Part shown: positions 39,694-49,240 of the stretch, in pieces
Numbering within the stretch: the stretch's first letter is position 1
Layout of the letters: each line of letters opens with the position of its first letter
Assembly (NCBI RefSeq): GCF_029537235.1
Contig: NZ_CP120638.1
Span: 3,598,501-3,662,500 of the forward strand
Direction: 5' to 3'
Source: Rhizobium sp. 32-5/1
GTDB lineage: Bacteria; Pseudomonadota; Alphaproteobacteria; Rhizobiales; Rhizobiaceae
Length of the DNA stretch: 64,000 bases
The notes under the pieces: model-generated
The model's database searches: none
Told to the model about the DNA's origin: nothing
What the model saw: only the letters and a program-made list of their open reading frames with translations
Made by a program: the position numbers and the translations under genes

Positions 39694-40541
39694 GCGCCTT
39701 CTCCTTCGTCGGATGCGCGGAACAGGCGGTCGAGAATGATCGCCAGGATGACGATGCAGAGACCGGATTCGAAGCCCATGGCGATATTCACGGTATTGAG
39801 CGCGCGAACCACTGGGACGCCCAAGCCGGCCGCACCGACCAGCGCCGAGATAACCACCATCGACAGCGACAGCATGATTGTCTGCGTCAGGCCGGCCATG
39901 ATCTGCGGCATGGCAAACGGCAGCTCGATCTTGCGCAGCACCTGCATCGGCGTGGCGCCGAAGGACTGGGCCGCTTCGACCAGCGATGGCGGTGTCGAGA
40001 TGATCCCGAGGCGGGTGAGCCGGATCGGTGCAGGAATGGCGAAGATCACGGTCGCTATCAGGCCGGGGACCATGCCGAGACCGAAGAGTACGAGGGCCGG
40101 GATCAGATAGACGAAGGTCGGGATGGTCTGCATCAGGTCGAGGATCGGTCGCATGACGGCGTAGATCCAGGCCCGGCGGGCCGCCGCGATGCCAAGCGGG
40201 ATGCCGACCGCCATGGAGACGAAGCTGGCGGCCAGCACAAGTGCCAGCGTCTCGGTCGTCGCCTTCCAATATCCAAGGTTGATGATCATGAGCAGGCCGA
40301 GAAGCGTAAACAGCGTCACGCCGATCGAGCGGCGGAACCAGTAGGACGCGGCGGTCACGATCGCCACGACGACCAGCGGATGGGGCGTTTGCAGAATCCA
40401 GAGGATGACATTCACCACGCCAGACAAAAGGGCGGAGAGGTTGTCGAAGAAGCCTTCGAAATTGGTCGTCAGCCAGGTGAAGAAATCCTTCGCCCAGCGG
40501 CCTATGGGGATGCGTCGTGAGGGGTCAGTGAGCCATTCCAC
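39690..40541 (-). CDS. choW: Choline ABC transporter permease
   Basis: A 283-residue inner-membrane permease of the ProW type. About seven helices; FVSMAVGIPLGIAAARR and the EAAQSFGATPMQVLRKIELP coupling (EAA) motif are visible. Located between choX and choV; coupled to choV. A terminator-like hairpin separates it from choX. Confidence 0.92.
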   Translation of the reverse strand: MEWLTDPSRRIPIGRWAKDFFTWLTTNFEGFFDNLSALLSGVVNVILWILQTPHPLVVVAIVTAASYWFRRSIGVTLFTLLGLLMIINLGYWKATTETLALVLAASFVSMAVGIPLGIAAARRAWIYAVMRPILDLMQTIPTFVYLIPALVLFGLGMVPGLIATVIFAIPAPIRLTRLGIISTPPSLVEAAQSFGATPMQVLRKIELPFAMPQIMAGLTQTIMLSLSMVVISALVGAAGLGVPVVRALNTVNIAMGFESGLCIVILAIILDRLFRASDEGEGA

Positions 40542-40590
40542 GGATTGTTCGCCTGGTTCTCGAGATCAAGGATGGGAGCGGATGCGCGTG

Positions 40591-40615
40591 AAAAAGGCAG
40601 GGACTTTGCCCTGCC
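40591..40615 (-). terminator. Intrinsic terminator between choX and choW
   Basis: On the minus strand GGCAGGG, a 6-base loop, CCCTGCC, then TTTTT. It lies after the choX stop and before choW, so most transcripts could stop after choX and give more binding protein than permease. This arrangement is common in ABC operons. Confidence 0.75.
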
Positions 40616-40628
40616 TCTTGTCGTTCGA

Positions 40629-41585
40629 TCAGAGACCGAGAGCGGTCTTAACCGCCGGCAGGCCTTCGCCGCCATCCTTCGCGGTGACACCGGCGAGCCA
40701 GGGCTCGATGGCCGCCGGGTTGGCCTTGAGCCATTCCGTAGCTGCCGCTTCCGGATCGGCACCATCGTTCAGGATCTTGCCCATAATCTCGTTTTCCATG
40801 GGCAGCGAGAACTTGAGATTGGTGATGAACTTGCCGACGTTCGGGCATTCGGCGACGTAGCCTGCCCGTGTATTGGTGTAGACCGTCGCGCCACCATAGT
40901 TCGGACCGAATGTGGAATCGCCGCCGGTCAGATAGGTCAGCTTGAAGGACGAGTTCATCGGGTGCGGTTCCCAGCCGAGGAAGACGACCGGCTTTCCGTC
41001 CTTATCGGCACGCGCGACCTGCGCCAGCATGCCCTGTTCGGAGGATTCAACGACTTCGAGGCCGCCCATGCCCATCTCGTTCTTCTCGATCAACGTCATG
41101 ACGAGCCGGTTGCCGTCATTGCCCGGCTCGATGCCGTAGATTTTGCCTTCCAGCGCGTCCTTGTGCTTGCCGATGTCGGAGAAGTCCTTGATGCCAAGGG
41201 CTGCGCCGGCGGCATTGGTCGCGAGCGTGTACTTGGCGCCTTCGAGGTTGACACCCGTCGCATCAACGCTCTTGTCGTCGAGATAGGGCTTCACATCTTT
41301 TTCCTGGGCGGGCATCCAGTTGCCGAGGAATACGTCGATGTCCTTGTTCTTCAGCGACTGGTAGGTAACCGGAACGGACAAGACCTTGACGTCCGTCTCA
41401 TAGCCGAGGCCCTTGAGAAGCACGGATGCCGTCGCCGTCGTTGCCGTGATGTCGGTCCAGCCGACGTCGGAAAAACGAACGGTGCCACAGGCTTCCGGCT
41501 CGGCAGCGAAGGCCGGTACGGCCGAGATTGCGCTGACAGATACAGCAGCTGCAAGTGCGAATTTCAGTGAAAGAATGTTGGTCAT
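40629..41585 (-). CDS. choX: Choline-binding periplasmic protein
   Basis: Substrate-binding protein of the choline importer. 318 residues with a signal peptide (LKFALAAAVSVSAISAVPAFAAE). Aromatic residues expected for the quaternary-ammonium cage occur in FSDVGWTD, FLGNWMPAQ and FLGWEPHPMN, as in S. meliloti ChoX. First gene of choXWV. Start at MTNILSLK; the upstream codons in frame are not signal-like. Confidence 0.92.
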   Translation of the reverse strand: MTNILSLKFALAAAVSVSAISAVPAFAAEPEACGTVRFSDVGWTDITATTATASVLLKGLGYETDVKVLSVPVTYQSLKNKDIDVFLGNWMPAQEKDVKPYLDDKSVDATGVNLEGAKYTLATNAAGAALGIKDFSDIGKHKDALEGKIYGIEPGNDGNRLVMTLIEKNEMGMGGLEVVESSEQGMLAQVARADKDGKPVVFLGWEPHPMNSSFKLTYLTGGDSTFGPNYGGATVYTNTRAGYVAECPNVGKFITNLKFSLPMENEIMGKILNDGADPEAAATEWLKANPAAIEPWLAGVTAKDGGEGLPAVKTALGL

Positions 41586-41622
41586 GCTGATTATTCCCCT
41601 GTCTTTATCATTAGCCAATCAT

Positions 41623-41679
41623 CAAATGTCCGCCAGTTCAAGCGTCTTTGATGTTGCCCGGAGTGTATTTGGACATTTG
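41623..41679. promoter_or_regulatory. Inverted repeat between choX and tdk
   Basis: CAAATGTCC (41623-41631) and GGACATTTG (41671-41679), 9-base perfect arms 39 bases apart, 38 bases upstream of choX. It could be a pair of operator half-sites for choX or tdk. No regulator is known to me for this motif. Confidence 0.3.
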
Positions 41680-41827
41680 CCGGAGGCGGCTTCGTAAAGC
41701 GACGCGAAATGTCGCATTGCTTGCGTTTCACCTGCGTCCCTCAATTTTCTGTGTTTTTCGTCGTTGCGCTCTGGCCTTCCGCTCCCGCTCTCGTCAAGAA
41801 CATTTGCAACATACAGGAGAGGACGCC

Positions 41828-42409
41828 ATGGCAAAACTGTATTTCAGCTACGCCACGATGAACGCCGGAAAATCGACCATGCTCCTGCAGGCGTCGTACA
41901 ATTATCGCGAGCGCGGCATGCGCACCGTCATCCTGATCGCGGCCTTCGACGATCGCGCCGGGACTGGGCGGGTGTCCTCGCGCATCGGCCTGGTCGAAGA
42001 TGGCATCGCCTTCCACCACGGGGATGATCTCTACGCGTTGGTAGAGCGGCTCCATGCGGAAGAACCGATTGCCTGCGTTTTCGTCGATGAGGCCCAGTTT
42101 CTGGAGGCCGATCAGGTCTGGCAACTTGCGCGCGTTGCCGACCGGATCGGAATTCCGGTCATGGCCTATGGTTTGCGCACCGATTTTCAGGGTAAGCTCT
42201 TTCCCGGCTCCATGGCACTTTTGGCGATTGCCGACGAGATGCGCGAAGTCCGCACCGTCTGCCATTGCGGCCGCAAGGCAACCATGGTGGTGCGCCTTGA
42301 CGGTGAAGGTGCCATCGTTCGCGAGGGCGCGCAGGTGGATGTTGGCGGCAATGACAAGTACGTGGTTTACTGCCGCCGTCACTGGGAAGACAAGATGAAC
42401 GAGGCTTGA
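41828..42409 (+). CDS. tdk: Thymidine kinase
   Basis: Phosphorylates thymidine for salvage. 193 residues with the P-loop MNAGKSTMLLQ, VFVDEAQFL and a C-terminal zinc ribbon (CHCGRKA ... YCRRH). Normal length. Start at MAKLYFSYATMN after AGGAGAGG. Confidence 0.95.
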   Translation: MAKLYFSYATMNAGKSTMLLQASYNYRERGMRTVILIAAFDDRAGTGRVSSRIGLVEDGIAFHHGDDLYALVERLHAEEPIACVFVDEAQFLEADQVWQLARVADRIGIPVMAYGLRTDFQGKLFPGSMALLAIADEMREVRTVCHCGRKATMVVRLDGEGAIVREGAQVDVGGNDKYVVYCRRHWEDKMNEA

Positions 42410-42479
42410 GGATAGCTATCGCTTTTCGCCCGATGCGTTCATGATAGCCGTCTGTCCCATCTGTCGTGAAAGCCCGCTG

Positions 42480-42866
42480 ATGTTCATTCGCGCCATTCTG
42501 ACCACGCTCTGTCTCTGGCTGGCCGCAGGCTACGCCCACGCCGATGGCGACGCAGTTGCCGGAGCGCTGATTTTCAAGAAATGCGGCGCCTGCCATACTG
42601 CGACCGAAGCGCTGAACCGCGTCGGGCCGAGCCTGATGGGGATCGTTGGCCGGCCGGTGGCGACAGTACCGGACTATAATTATTCGTCGGCGATGATGTC
42701 CTTTGGAGAAGACGGCAAGCTCTGGGACGAAGCGCGGCTGTCGGAATATTTGTTGAGCCCGAAGTCAATGGTGCCGGGAACGAAGATGACCTTTGCCGGC
42801 CTGCGTAAGCCCGCCGATATCGCCGACCTGATCGCCTATCTCAAGACTGCGACGGCTGCACAATAG
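42480..42866 (+). CDS. Exported class I cytochrome c
   Basis: A 128-residue periplasmic cytochrome with a signal peptide (ILTTLCLWLAAGYAHA). Heme-binding KKCGACHTA and the distal Met in PGTKMTFAGLRKP match the c2/c550 type. Partner enzyme not identifiable; the urate oxidase PuuD carries its own cytochrome domain. Start at MFIRAIL, since residues upstream are not signal-like. Confidence 0.88.
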   Translation: MFIRAILTTLCLWLAAGYAHADGDAVAGALIFKKCGACHTATEALNRVGPSLMGIVGRPVATVPDYNYSSAMMSFGEDGKLWDEARLSEYLLSPKSMVPGTKMTFAGLRKPADIADLIAYLKTATAAQ

Positions 42867-42998
42867 GTCGGGGTGAAAATCGCTTGCCGCACACTTGTGC
42901 TTCAAATCCCCGGTCCCATTATATAGGTTGATGTCATGACTGAATAATCGGGTCCGGCGATGCGTCTGGCCATAACAACAGCATCAAGGGGATGAGGG

Positions 42999-44087
42999 AT
43001 GGCGACGTTACAGAATTTTGAGAGCGAAATCGAGAAAACGCGCGGCATCGTGGCCCAGATGCGCGGCAAGATGGACCAGTCCAGCGCCGTGCTCGATCAG
43101 TTCGCCAAGGCCGATACCAAGCTCGGCGACGTCAATTTCGATATCGAGAATGCAAGGATCAACGACGTCATCAACCAGCAGCGGGTGATGGAAGGCAATA
43201 TTGCTGACCTGATCATCGGGCTTGAGGATGCGACGAACACGTTCGGCGCCGAATTCGAAACTATGAAGAGCTATACCGGCTACGAGAAATTCATCGGCAT
43301 CTTTTCCAAGCAGAGCATGCAGCGCATGCGCACCGACCGCGTGCGCAACATGTCGCTCGCCGGAAACCTGCAGCAGCTTCTGTCGAAGTCGGATACCATC
43401 GTCGGCATCCTCAAGGAGCAGAAGGCCGTTCTCGACCAGCGCTACAAGCAGTCGGAAGCAAGCCTCATCCAGGTGATCGAGCGCCGCAAGGGCACGATGA
43501 CGGCGCTGCAGGAAACCCAGAAGCGCATCGAGGAACTCAACCCGATGCTGATGGACATAGAAAACCGGATCGCCGCCTCGACCGACCAGATGTCGCGGGC
43601 GCAGCTCGAGGGCGAACGGTCGGCGATGGCTACCGAATACAATCAGAAGCAGGCCAAGGAGCAGGAGTTGCTCGCCGAAAGCCAGACGCTCGAGCGTTAT
43701 ACCTCGATGTTCCAGACCTTTGTGGATTCGCTCAACAACCAGATCGCCGCGCAGAACACGCTGATCAACAAGCTGACGATCGATACCGAACAGCGCATCG
43801 TGCTTTACAAGGCGCTCGAAGACTCCTTGAAGACGGCGGCCCAGCAGGATGTCGCCCACAAGATCAACACGCTCGGCAGCCAGGTGGATACGGCAGCCGA
43901 AGAAACAATGGCCGGCATCGGCTCGGCATCACAGCGCCACATTGGTGATCTCCTTGAGATGCACGAGAAGAACATGCTGTCGACGCAGGATATCCAGCGC
44001 CGCAAGAAGCTTGCCGACGACGCCTTTGCCCGCCGCTTCCAGGCGGTCATGGACAAGCACAATTCCGCGAACTACGTGAAACCGTGA
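42999..44087 (+). CDS. Long coiled-coil protein, first gene of an uncharacterised five-gene cluster
   Basis: A 362-residue soluble, almost wholly helical protein rich in Gln, Glu, Arg and Lys, with long heptad-like stretches from about residue 130 to 340 (e.g. RYTSMFQTFVDSLNNQIAAQ, TEQRIVLYKALEDSLKTAAQ). The layout recalls TelA-type toxic-anion-resistance proteins, but I cannot confirm homology. No signal or membrane helix. The four other cluster genes follow on the same strand. A scaffold or adaptor for the AAA+ ATPase is a guess from shape and position. Confidence 0.7.
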   Translation: MATLQNFESEIEKTRGIVAQMRGKMDQSSAVLDQFAKADTKLGDVNFDIENARINDVINQQRVMEGNIADLIIGLEDATNTFGAEFETMKSYTGYEKFIGIFSKQSMQRMRTDRVRNMSLAGNLQQLLSKSDTIVGILKEQKAVLDQRYKQSEASLIQVIERRKGTMTALQETQKRIEELNPMLMDIENRIAASTDQMSRAQLEGERSAMATEYNQKQAKEQELLAESQTLERYTSMFQTFVDSLNNQIAAQNTLINKLTIDTEQRIVLYKALEDSLKTAAQQDVAHKINTLGSQVDTAAEETMAGIGSASQRHIGDLLEMHEKNMLSTQDIQRRKKLADDAFARRFQAVMDKHNSANYVKP

Positions 44088-44148
44088 TGGGCTTTTCGGC
44101 GCCGACCATGCCGTGTTTGAATGTTGAGAACATTGCCATTTGCTGCCA

Positions 44149-44274
44149 CTTCTCCCCAGCGGGGAGAAGTGCAGAGCGCATGCGAGGCGATGAGGGGTGG
44201 TGCAGCATACTCTGCATACGCCGCGCCACCCCTCATCCGGCGCTACGCGCCACCTTCTCCCCGCTGGGGAGAAG
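44149..44274. repeat. Rhizobial palindromic repeat element, two inverted units
   Basis: Two ~50-base arms (44149-44200 and 44226-44274) are inverted copies. Each ends in its own small palindrome (CTTCTCCCCAGCGGGGAGAAG at 44149 and its complement at the right), and GAGGGGTGG pairs with CCACCCCTC in the middle. Such REP/RIME-like elements are dispersed in rhizobial intergenic DNA. It separates the first two genes of the cluster and could form a large hairpin in the mRNA. Confidence 0.75.
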
Positions 44275-44287
44275 AGGGGCGCCAATC

Positions 44288-45435
44288 ATGAACGCAGCAA
44301 CCCAAGGCCCCGTCGGCCAGTATTTCGCGTCGATCCGGGCAGCACTCGGCGGGCTCGAAATCTTTCTGGGTGACCGCAACTCGCCGCTTTATCGCAATTC
44401 CGTGGTCGGCGAGGTCGTGGTCCCCTATCTCGACCGGTTGAAGGCATCGTTTTCCTGCTGGGAAAATCGGATCGGCTTTATCGAGCAGTTCCGGATTTCA
44501 CGCGCCGAAAGTGGTTTCCCGGTTTTCCAGAACGTGTTGGAGCTCGAAAACGATCGCCAGACCTCGGAAAAGCGGCTGGCCAACATTCCCGCCGCAGATG
44601 TGCTGCGCGAAGAAATGGTCGATTTCATTCTCCGCCAGAAGGCTTTTCCGGAAGCGCTTCAGGGTCGCATGGCCGAGCGGCTCTACCTCGAACAGATCGG
44701 CAAGGGCGATATCTTTTCGCCATTCATCCTGCCGGAAACCATCCGCGTCGCCGTCAATCCGAAGACGATGCGACCCTACTATGTCGTCGCCTGGGGCGCC
44801 TTTGACGGCACCAGCACGCTGCCGATGGTCTACATGGCGACGATCGAGGATTCGTCCGAAAATATCGTCAAGGCGCTGGTGACCAAGGACGGCAAGCTCA
44901 ACCCCGAAACGGAAATCGTGCTGCCGGTCGGCGGCCTGCTCAATCCGGAGCTTGCCACCCGCTTCGACGATTTTGCGCTGAAGAACAGCGCCTACTCGCT
45001 GACGCCGGCAACGATCGCCACCAATATGGATGCGGATTTTCCGGAACTGCATCCCAAGCAGTTGCGCCGCATCGTGCTCGGTCCCTTCTATTCGGCCGGC
45101 ATCACCGAGAACAATGCCAAGATCAACGAGATCCTGTCCAAGGTGCGCAAGACGGAAAATGCCTGGCTCCTGACATGGACGGTGCAGGAGGTGTTTTCCA
45201 AGGCCGAGCGCCCGGCAAAAAGGGCTTCTGGTCGACGACGCCGGCTATGGAAGAATTTCACATCGAGACCGAAGATCTCGAAGCCGCCCGCATGGGTGTC
45301 AGTGCCTACGAGAAGCATGCGCTCGTGCCGCACGATGCCTATCAAGCGCTCTATGCCAGCGGCGAGGTCGCCTCGATCTTCGGCGATTACAAGGTACACG
45401 TGATTTCCGGAAACCAGGTCATCAGCGAGGTTTGA
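44288..45435 (+). CDS. Conserved unknown protein, second cluster gene, frameshifted
   Basis: I do not recognise a domain. The repaired protein is 382 residues: helical N-terminal part (SIRAALGGLEIFLGDRNSPL), central mixed region with RVAVNPKTMRPYYVVAWGAF and NSAYSLTPATIATNMDADF, acidic C-terminus. One A is missing in the A-run at 45217-45221; repair reads RPAKKGFWSTTPAMEEFHI. The stop is 4 bases from the AAA+ gene, so the two are surely co-transcribed. Cytoplasmic by appearance. Confidence 0.7.
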
Positions 45436-45439
45436 GGCC

Positions 45440-47348
45440 ATGTCCCTGAATGCAGGTCTGACGACAATTCACGAAGACGACATCGCCAAGCACCAGGCGC
45501 TGGCGCAGGGCATGGTGACACGGCTGATCATCCTGGAGGCTGATGATCCGGCGACAGTGACGGCGCTTGCCGGCACGGGACGGCGCTTCGTTTCGACGGT
45601 GGCGACGACCGGCAGCCGGCGGACCCGGGAAGTCGAGCTTTCGAAGACGATCCAGTCTGTCCGTCTTGCCGATCCGCTGATGTCTCCGGCCCAGCATGCG
45701 CTGCTCTTTCGCGCCCGGCGCGGGCTGCAGGTGGCGCTGGCCGTTGCCGACGTATTTGCCCGGCAGACCAATCTGGAGGGCCTGCAATCGCGCAATGCCA
45801 CAGCGCCGCTGTCCGGCGATGATGCCGCGCAGTTCAAGGCGTTGTTGTCAGCCTGCGCCTACGTCTCCGCCTTCACGCTTGCCGCCTATCTTTCCTCGAC
45901 GCTTTCGGGGGAAGGGAGCCGGTCGAGGATGCGAAGGAGCCGGACTTTCTTTTGATACGCCACAGGATGCGCTGAAATCGATGATCGCGGCGCTCGACCG
46001 CTCCGTCTCCGGTGCGCCTGACGACGCGGCATTGACCGCTCGCGCCCGTGCCTTCGCCCGCATCGCGATCGAAGGACTGATCGGCCGTAAGGCCCGGTTC
46101 ACGGGGCTGTCCAGCTTCGAAAACGTGCATATCCGCATTGAGCAGGATGATTTCACTCTCAATGGCTTCGACGTTGCGCCGGGACAGAAGCGCAAAGCCC
46201 TGTCGATGACCTTCAAGAAGCCGCAGGAAATCATCGGCAACCACATCGCCAAATACCAGGCGCTGAAATTGTCGAAGATGCTGATGGCCTATGATTTCGA
46301 CCGGCAGATGAACCCGTTCGTCGAACTCGGCGGCTTTCTCTTCACCTTCATCGGCGACGGCATGCCGGGCACCGGCAAGACCATCCTGATCCAGATGCTG
46401 GCGGGCCTGCTCAACGATTACTGCCAGATCGCCGGTTATGCCTTCCACTACGAGAATTTCGGCGTCGACCAGATTTCGTCCTATCAGGGCAAGTCCGGCC
46501 AGAACTGCAAGGAATTCGTCAACAACATCATCAATCCGAAGGCGATCGGCTTCGGTACGATCGACGATGTCGATCAGGTGGCTGCCAAGCGTTCCGACGA
46601 TCGCGCGTCGGCCGGCCAGCACGAGGTCACCGCCGTGCTGATGGAAAGCTTTGCCGGCGCCTCGACCGTCATTCGCGGCAACTGCACCTTTGGCATGTTT
46701 TCCAACTACCCTGAGAACGTCGATGATGCCCTGCGTCAGCGCGCCGGAGCCCGGTGGCTTGTCGACGGGCCGCAGACGGAAGGCGACTATATCGACATCT
46801 TCGCAATGCTCGTCGGAAAGAACCACAAGATCCCGCTCGGCGAGCACGCGCTTTTCGAGGGGCAGGAGATCAAGAAGGCGGTTTCGCAATCCTACGAGGC
46901 CCATGGAAAGCCGAAGGAAGACGGCTTGCTCGCCGTCTGGGAGCGCTTCGAGAAGGAAGAGGGCCGGATCGAGACGATCGCCGATGTCGGCGCCTATCTG
47001 CACATGATCAAGGTCGCAGAGCCGCGCTTTACCGGCCGGGCGATCAAGAACATCACCGACGCGATCAAGATGCGGGCCATGGATGTCGAATTGCCCGACG
47101 ACTGGTTCAAGGATGCCGGATCCTTCATGCACAAGCCCTACGACGAGAAGAAGGCTATGATCGAGGAGTTGCGCGGGCCGATCACGATCGACATGGTGCT
47201 GCAGGAGATCAACCGCTACGCCGACAGCGAATTCCGTTACACCGACAAATCCGACGATGCTGCCGTGACCGACATCATCCGCCGCGAACGCCAGCGCGAA
47301 AAGGCAATCCGCGAAATCGAGGCGATGAAGGGCGATGGCCGTTGGTAG
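45440..47348 (+). CDS. AAA+ ATPase, third cluster gene, two frameshifts
   Basis: A 636-residue protein. The first ~300 residues are unrecognised. The ATPase domain has Walker [11 protein letters not shown] near residue 305, a Walker B-like FGTIDDVDQ near 371, [20 protein letters not shown], which looks like the sensor/arginine-finger region of classical AAA proteins, and a helical C-terminal domain. Two bases are lost at 45914-45916 (G) and 45950-45953 (T); repair reads [23 protein letters not shown]. It is the likely motor of the cluster. Confidence 0.8.
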
Positions 47349-47400
47349 GAGTCACTTCTGCACCCCTGTGGCATGGCACTCTCCCTGTTCCTATGATATG

Positions 47401-47424
47401 CCTTGGGATACATATATCCCAAGG
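47401..47424. promoter_or_regulatory. Inverted-repeat operator of the RHH-RelE pair
   Basis: Perfect 10-base arms CCTTGGGATA and TATCCCAAGG around CATA, ending 9 bases before the antitoxin ATG. Predicted autoregulatory site of the antitoxin. Confidence 0.6.
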
Positions 47425-47433
47425 GGGCATCCC

Positions 47434-47667
47434 ATGACACGACAGACTGCGATACGTCTCCCCGATGAGACATATGAACGGCTACAAGTGCTGGCGACGC
47501 GGACCGGCAGGACCGCGACCTATTATATCCGGGAAGCGATCGAACAGCATCTTGAAGACCTCGAGGATATCTATCTGGCGGAGCAGGTTCTGGAGAAGCT
47601 GGCCCGCGGTGAAATCACCACACGCCCTCTAGCGGAAGTGATGGCCGAGCTTGGTCTGGACGATTGA
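47434..47667 (+). CDS. Ribbon-helix-helix antitoxin inside the AAA+ cluster
   Basis: A 77-residue RHH protein: [39 protein letters not shown] is the DNA-binding domain of RelB/CopG-like antitoxins. Start at the ATG after AAGGGGG. It overlaps its toxin by 17 bases. The pair separates the AAA+ gene from its downstream partners and looks like an insertion. Confidence 0.87.
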   Translation: MTRQTAIRLPDETYERLQVLATRTGRTATYYIREAIEQHLEDLEDIYLAEQVLEKLARGEITTRPLAEVMAELGLDD

Positions 47668-47920
47668 CATAACCAACAATGCTGAAAAGGCATTGCGGAA
47701 GATGGGCTCTTCCGATGTGCGTCGCCTCCGCGACTTTCTTTTTGGCCGGGTTGCGCTTCTCGACGATCCTCGCCAGATCGGCCAAGCCTTGCAGGGCAAT
47801 GAACTCGGTCATCTCTGGCGTTACCGTGTCGGGGACTTTCGCGTTCTCTGTGAAATCCGCGATAACCGCCTTGTTATTCTTGTGGTCGAAATCGGTCATC
47901 GTCGCGAAGTCTACAGATGA
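47651..47920 (+). CDS. RelE/ParE-superfamily toxin
   Basis: An 89-residue toxin with TTG start: [33 protein letters not shown] ... [37 protein letters not shown]. The [14 protein letters not shown] and GHRREVYR motifs are standard RelE features, suggesting ribosome-dependent mRNA cleavage. Intact. It ends 21 bases before the next cluster gene. Confidence 0.88.
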   Translation: MVWTIDITNNAEKALRKMGSSDVRRLRDFLFGRVALLDDPRQIGQALQGNELGHLWRYRVGDFRVLCEIRDNRLVILVVEIGHRREVYR

Positions 47921-47941
47921 TCCACACATGATCGGTCCCGC

Positions 47942-49240
47942 ATGAAACGCCTCCTTGAAGCCGAACTGATCTACGGTCGCCTGCTCGAAATTTCCGAGCC
48001 GCATCTGATTGCGCGTTACAACAAGGCGCTGCAGGGTTTTGGTCTGCGCCCGACGGCACTTTCCACATTTTGCATCGATATGACCGGCTTTTCGCCGGAG
48101 ATTGCCGATGAACTCGGGGATCGCGATTATCTTGATCCCAACCGGGTGAACCGCCGTTTCATCATCATGACGCCGGACCAGGTCGAACTTCCGGTCGTGC
48201 ATACGAGTTTTTCCAATACCGCTGCGTTGATGCACGAGTTCTTCAATGCCAACAGCCGCGCCATCAATGCCGTGACGATCAAGGATGCGCTCTATGGCGA
48301 GATCGAGGACAGCGTCTCCGATGTCAAGGACATAGACGATCTGCTTTCCATCAACGAGGTGCGCTTCCGGGTTCTCTCTGCCGAGGATATGCTCGGCAAG
48401 GCGGCCGAACTGCGGTCTCTCGCTGACCGGCTGAAATCGGTTCCGACCGCCTGGGCCGACGACGTTCTGCTCAATCGGATGGTTGAGCTGGCCAAGGTGA
48501 CCGGCGACATCCGCCAGAACGCTCTGGTCCCGGATCAGCTGGTGTTCCGGCATGAAGCCTTCTGGGCCAATCATTTCGGCGGCGTCTACGTCTTCCTCGA
48601 CGACAAGACGACGACGGTGATCTGCGATCCCTCGGTTCCGGGCTTTCGCCGGTCGCGGCCGTGGCAGGTGGGCTATATCGGGCTCAACGACCACCAGCGG
48701 ATCTATGATTTCCTGGTGACGACCAAACGGCTGCAATTGCCGCAGGCTTCCTGGGTCGAAAGCTCCGGCCTCTATCAGCATCGCGCCGACATGATCCTGC
48801 GTGGACTGATCAACGAAGCGGAACCTACGACCGACCAGACCGCCATCGACCGAATCTGGCTGCAGACCTGGATGCACCGCAATGCCGACCGCGTGGGCAA
48901 GAATGGGCTTTACCCCTTTTTGCAGGAAACGATCCGCACGGTTGCTGCAACCGGCAGCGTCAAGATGCAGGATGTCGCGCCCGACAGGCGGTTCCTGCTC
49001 GTGCGGGCAGCCCCCGAGCATCCCGACCAGTGGTTGACGAACCGGCTGATTTCGCAGCTCGTTCCGCAGGATTTCGTCTCGCGTTTCGTTTTTGACAAAC
49101 AGGGTTTCTATGCGGCCTATGATCACTACAGTGAAAAATTTCGCGATTATGTTGTGGCGACGCTGACCGGGACTTATCTGATGGACAAGGTCGCCTTTCG
49201 CCGGCGCCTATACGGTTTGAAGGAGGACACTGATGCTTGA
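47942..49240 (+). CDS. Conserved unknown protein, fourth cluster gene
   Basis: A 432-residue soluble protein without a domain I can name. It starts MKRLLEAELIYGRLLEISEPHL and is mixed alpha/beta with several Trp-rich and aromatic stretches (RRSRPWQVGYIGLNDHQRIY, WLQTWMHRNADRVGK). Its end overlaps the DUF2333 gene by 8 bases, so these two are coupled. Intact frame. Any link to the ATPase rests on gene order. Confidence 0.7.
   Translation: MKRLLEAELIYGRLLEISEPHLIARYNKALQGFGLRPTALSTFCIDMTGFSPEIADELGDRDYLDPNRVNRRFIIMTPDQVELPVVHTSFSNTAALMHEFFNANSRAINAVTIKDALYGEIEDSVSDVKDIDDLLSINEVRFRVLSAEDMLGKAAELRSLADRLKSVPTAWADDVLLNRMVELAKVTGDIRQNALVPDQLVFRHEAFWANHFGGVYVFLDDKTTTVICDPSVPGFRRSRPWQVGYIGLNDHQRIYDFLVTTKRLQLPQASWVESSGLYQHRADMILRGLINEAEPTTDQTAIDRIWLQTWMHRNADRVGKNGLYPFLQETIRTVAATGSVKMQDVAPDRRFLLVRAAPEHPDQWLTNRLISQLVPQDFVSRFVFDKQGFYAAYDHYSEKFRDYVVATLTGTYLMDKVAFRRRLYGLKEDTDA

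Noticed and set aside
42999-44087. Firm call as tellurite resistance protein TelA
   Set aside because: Only the general coiled-coil layout agrees; no diagnostic motif could be confirmed by eye.
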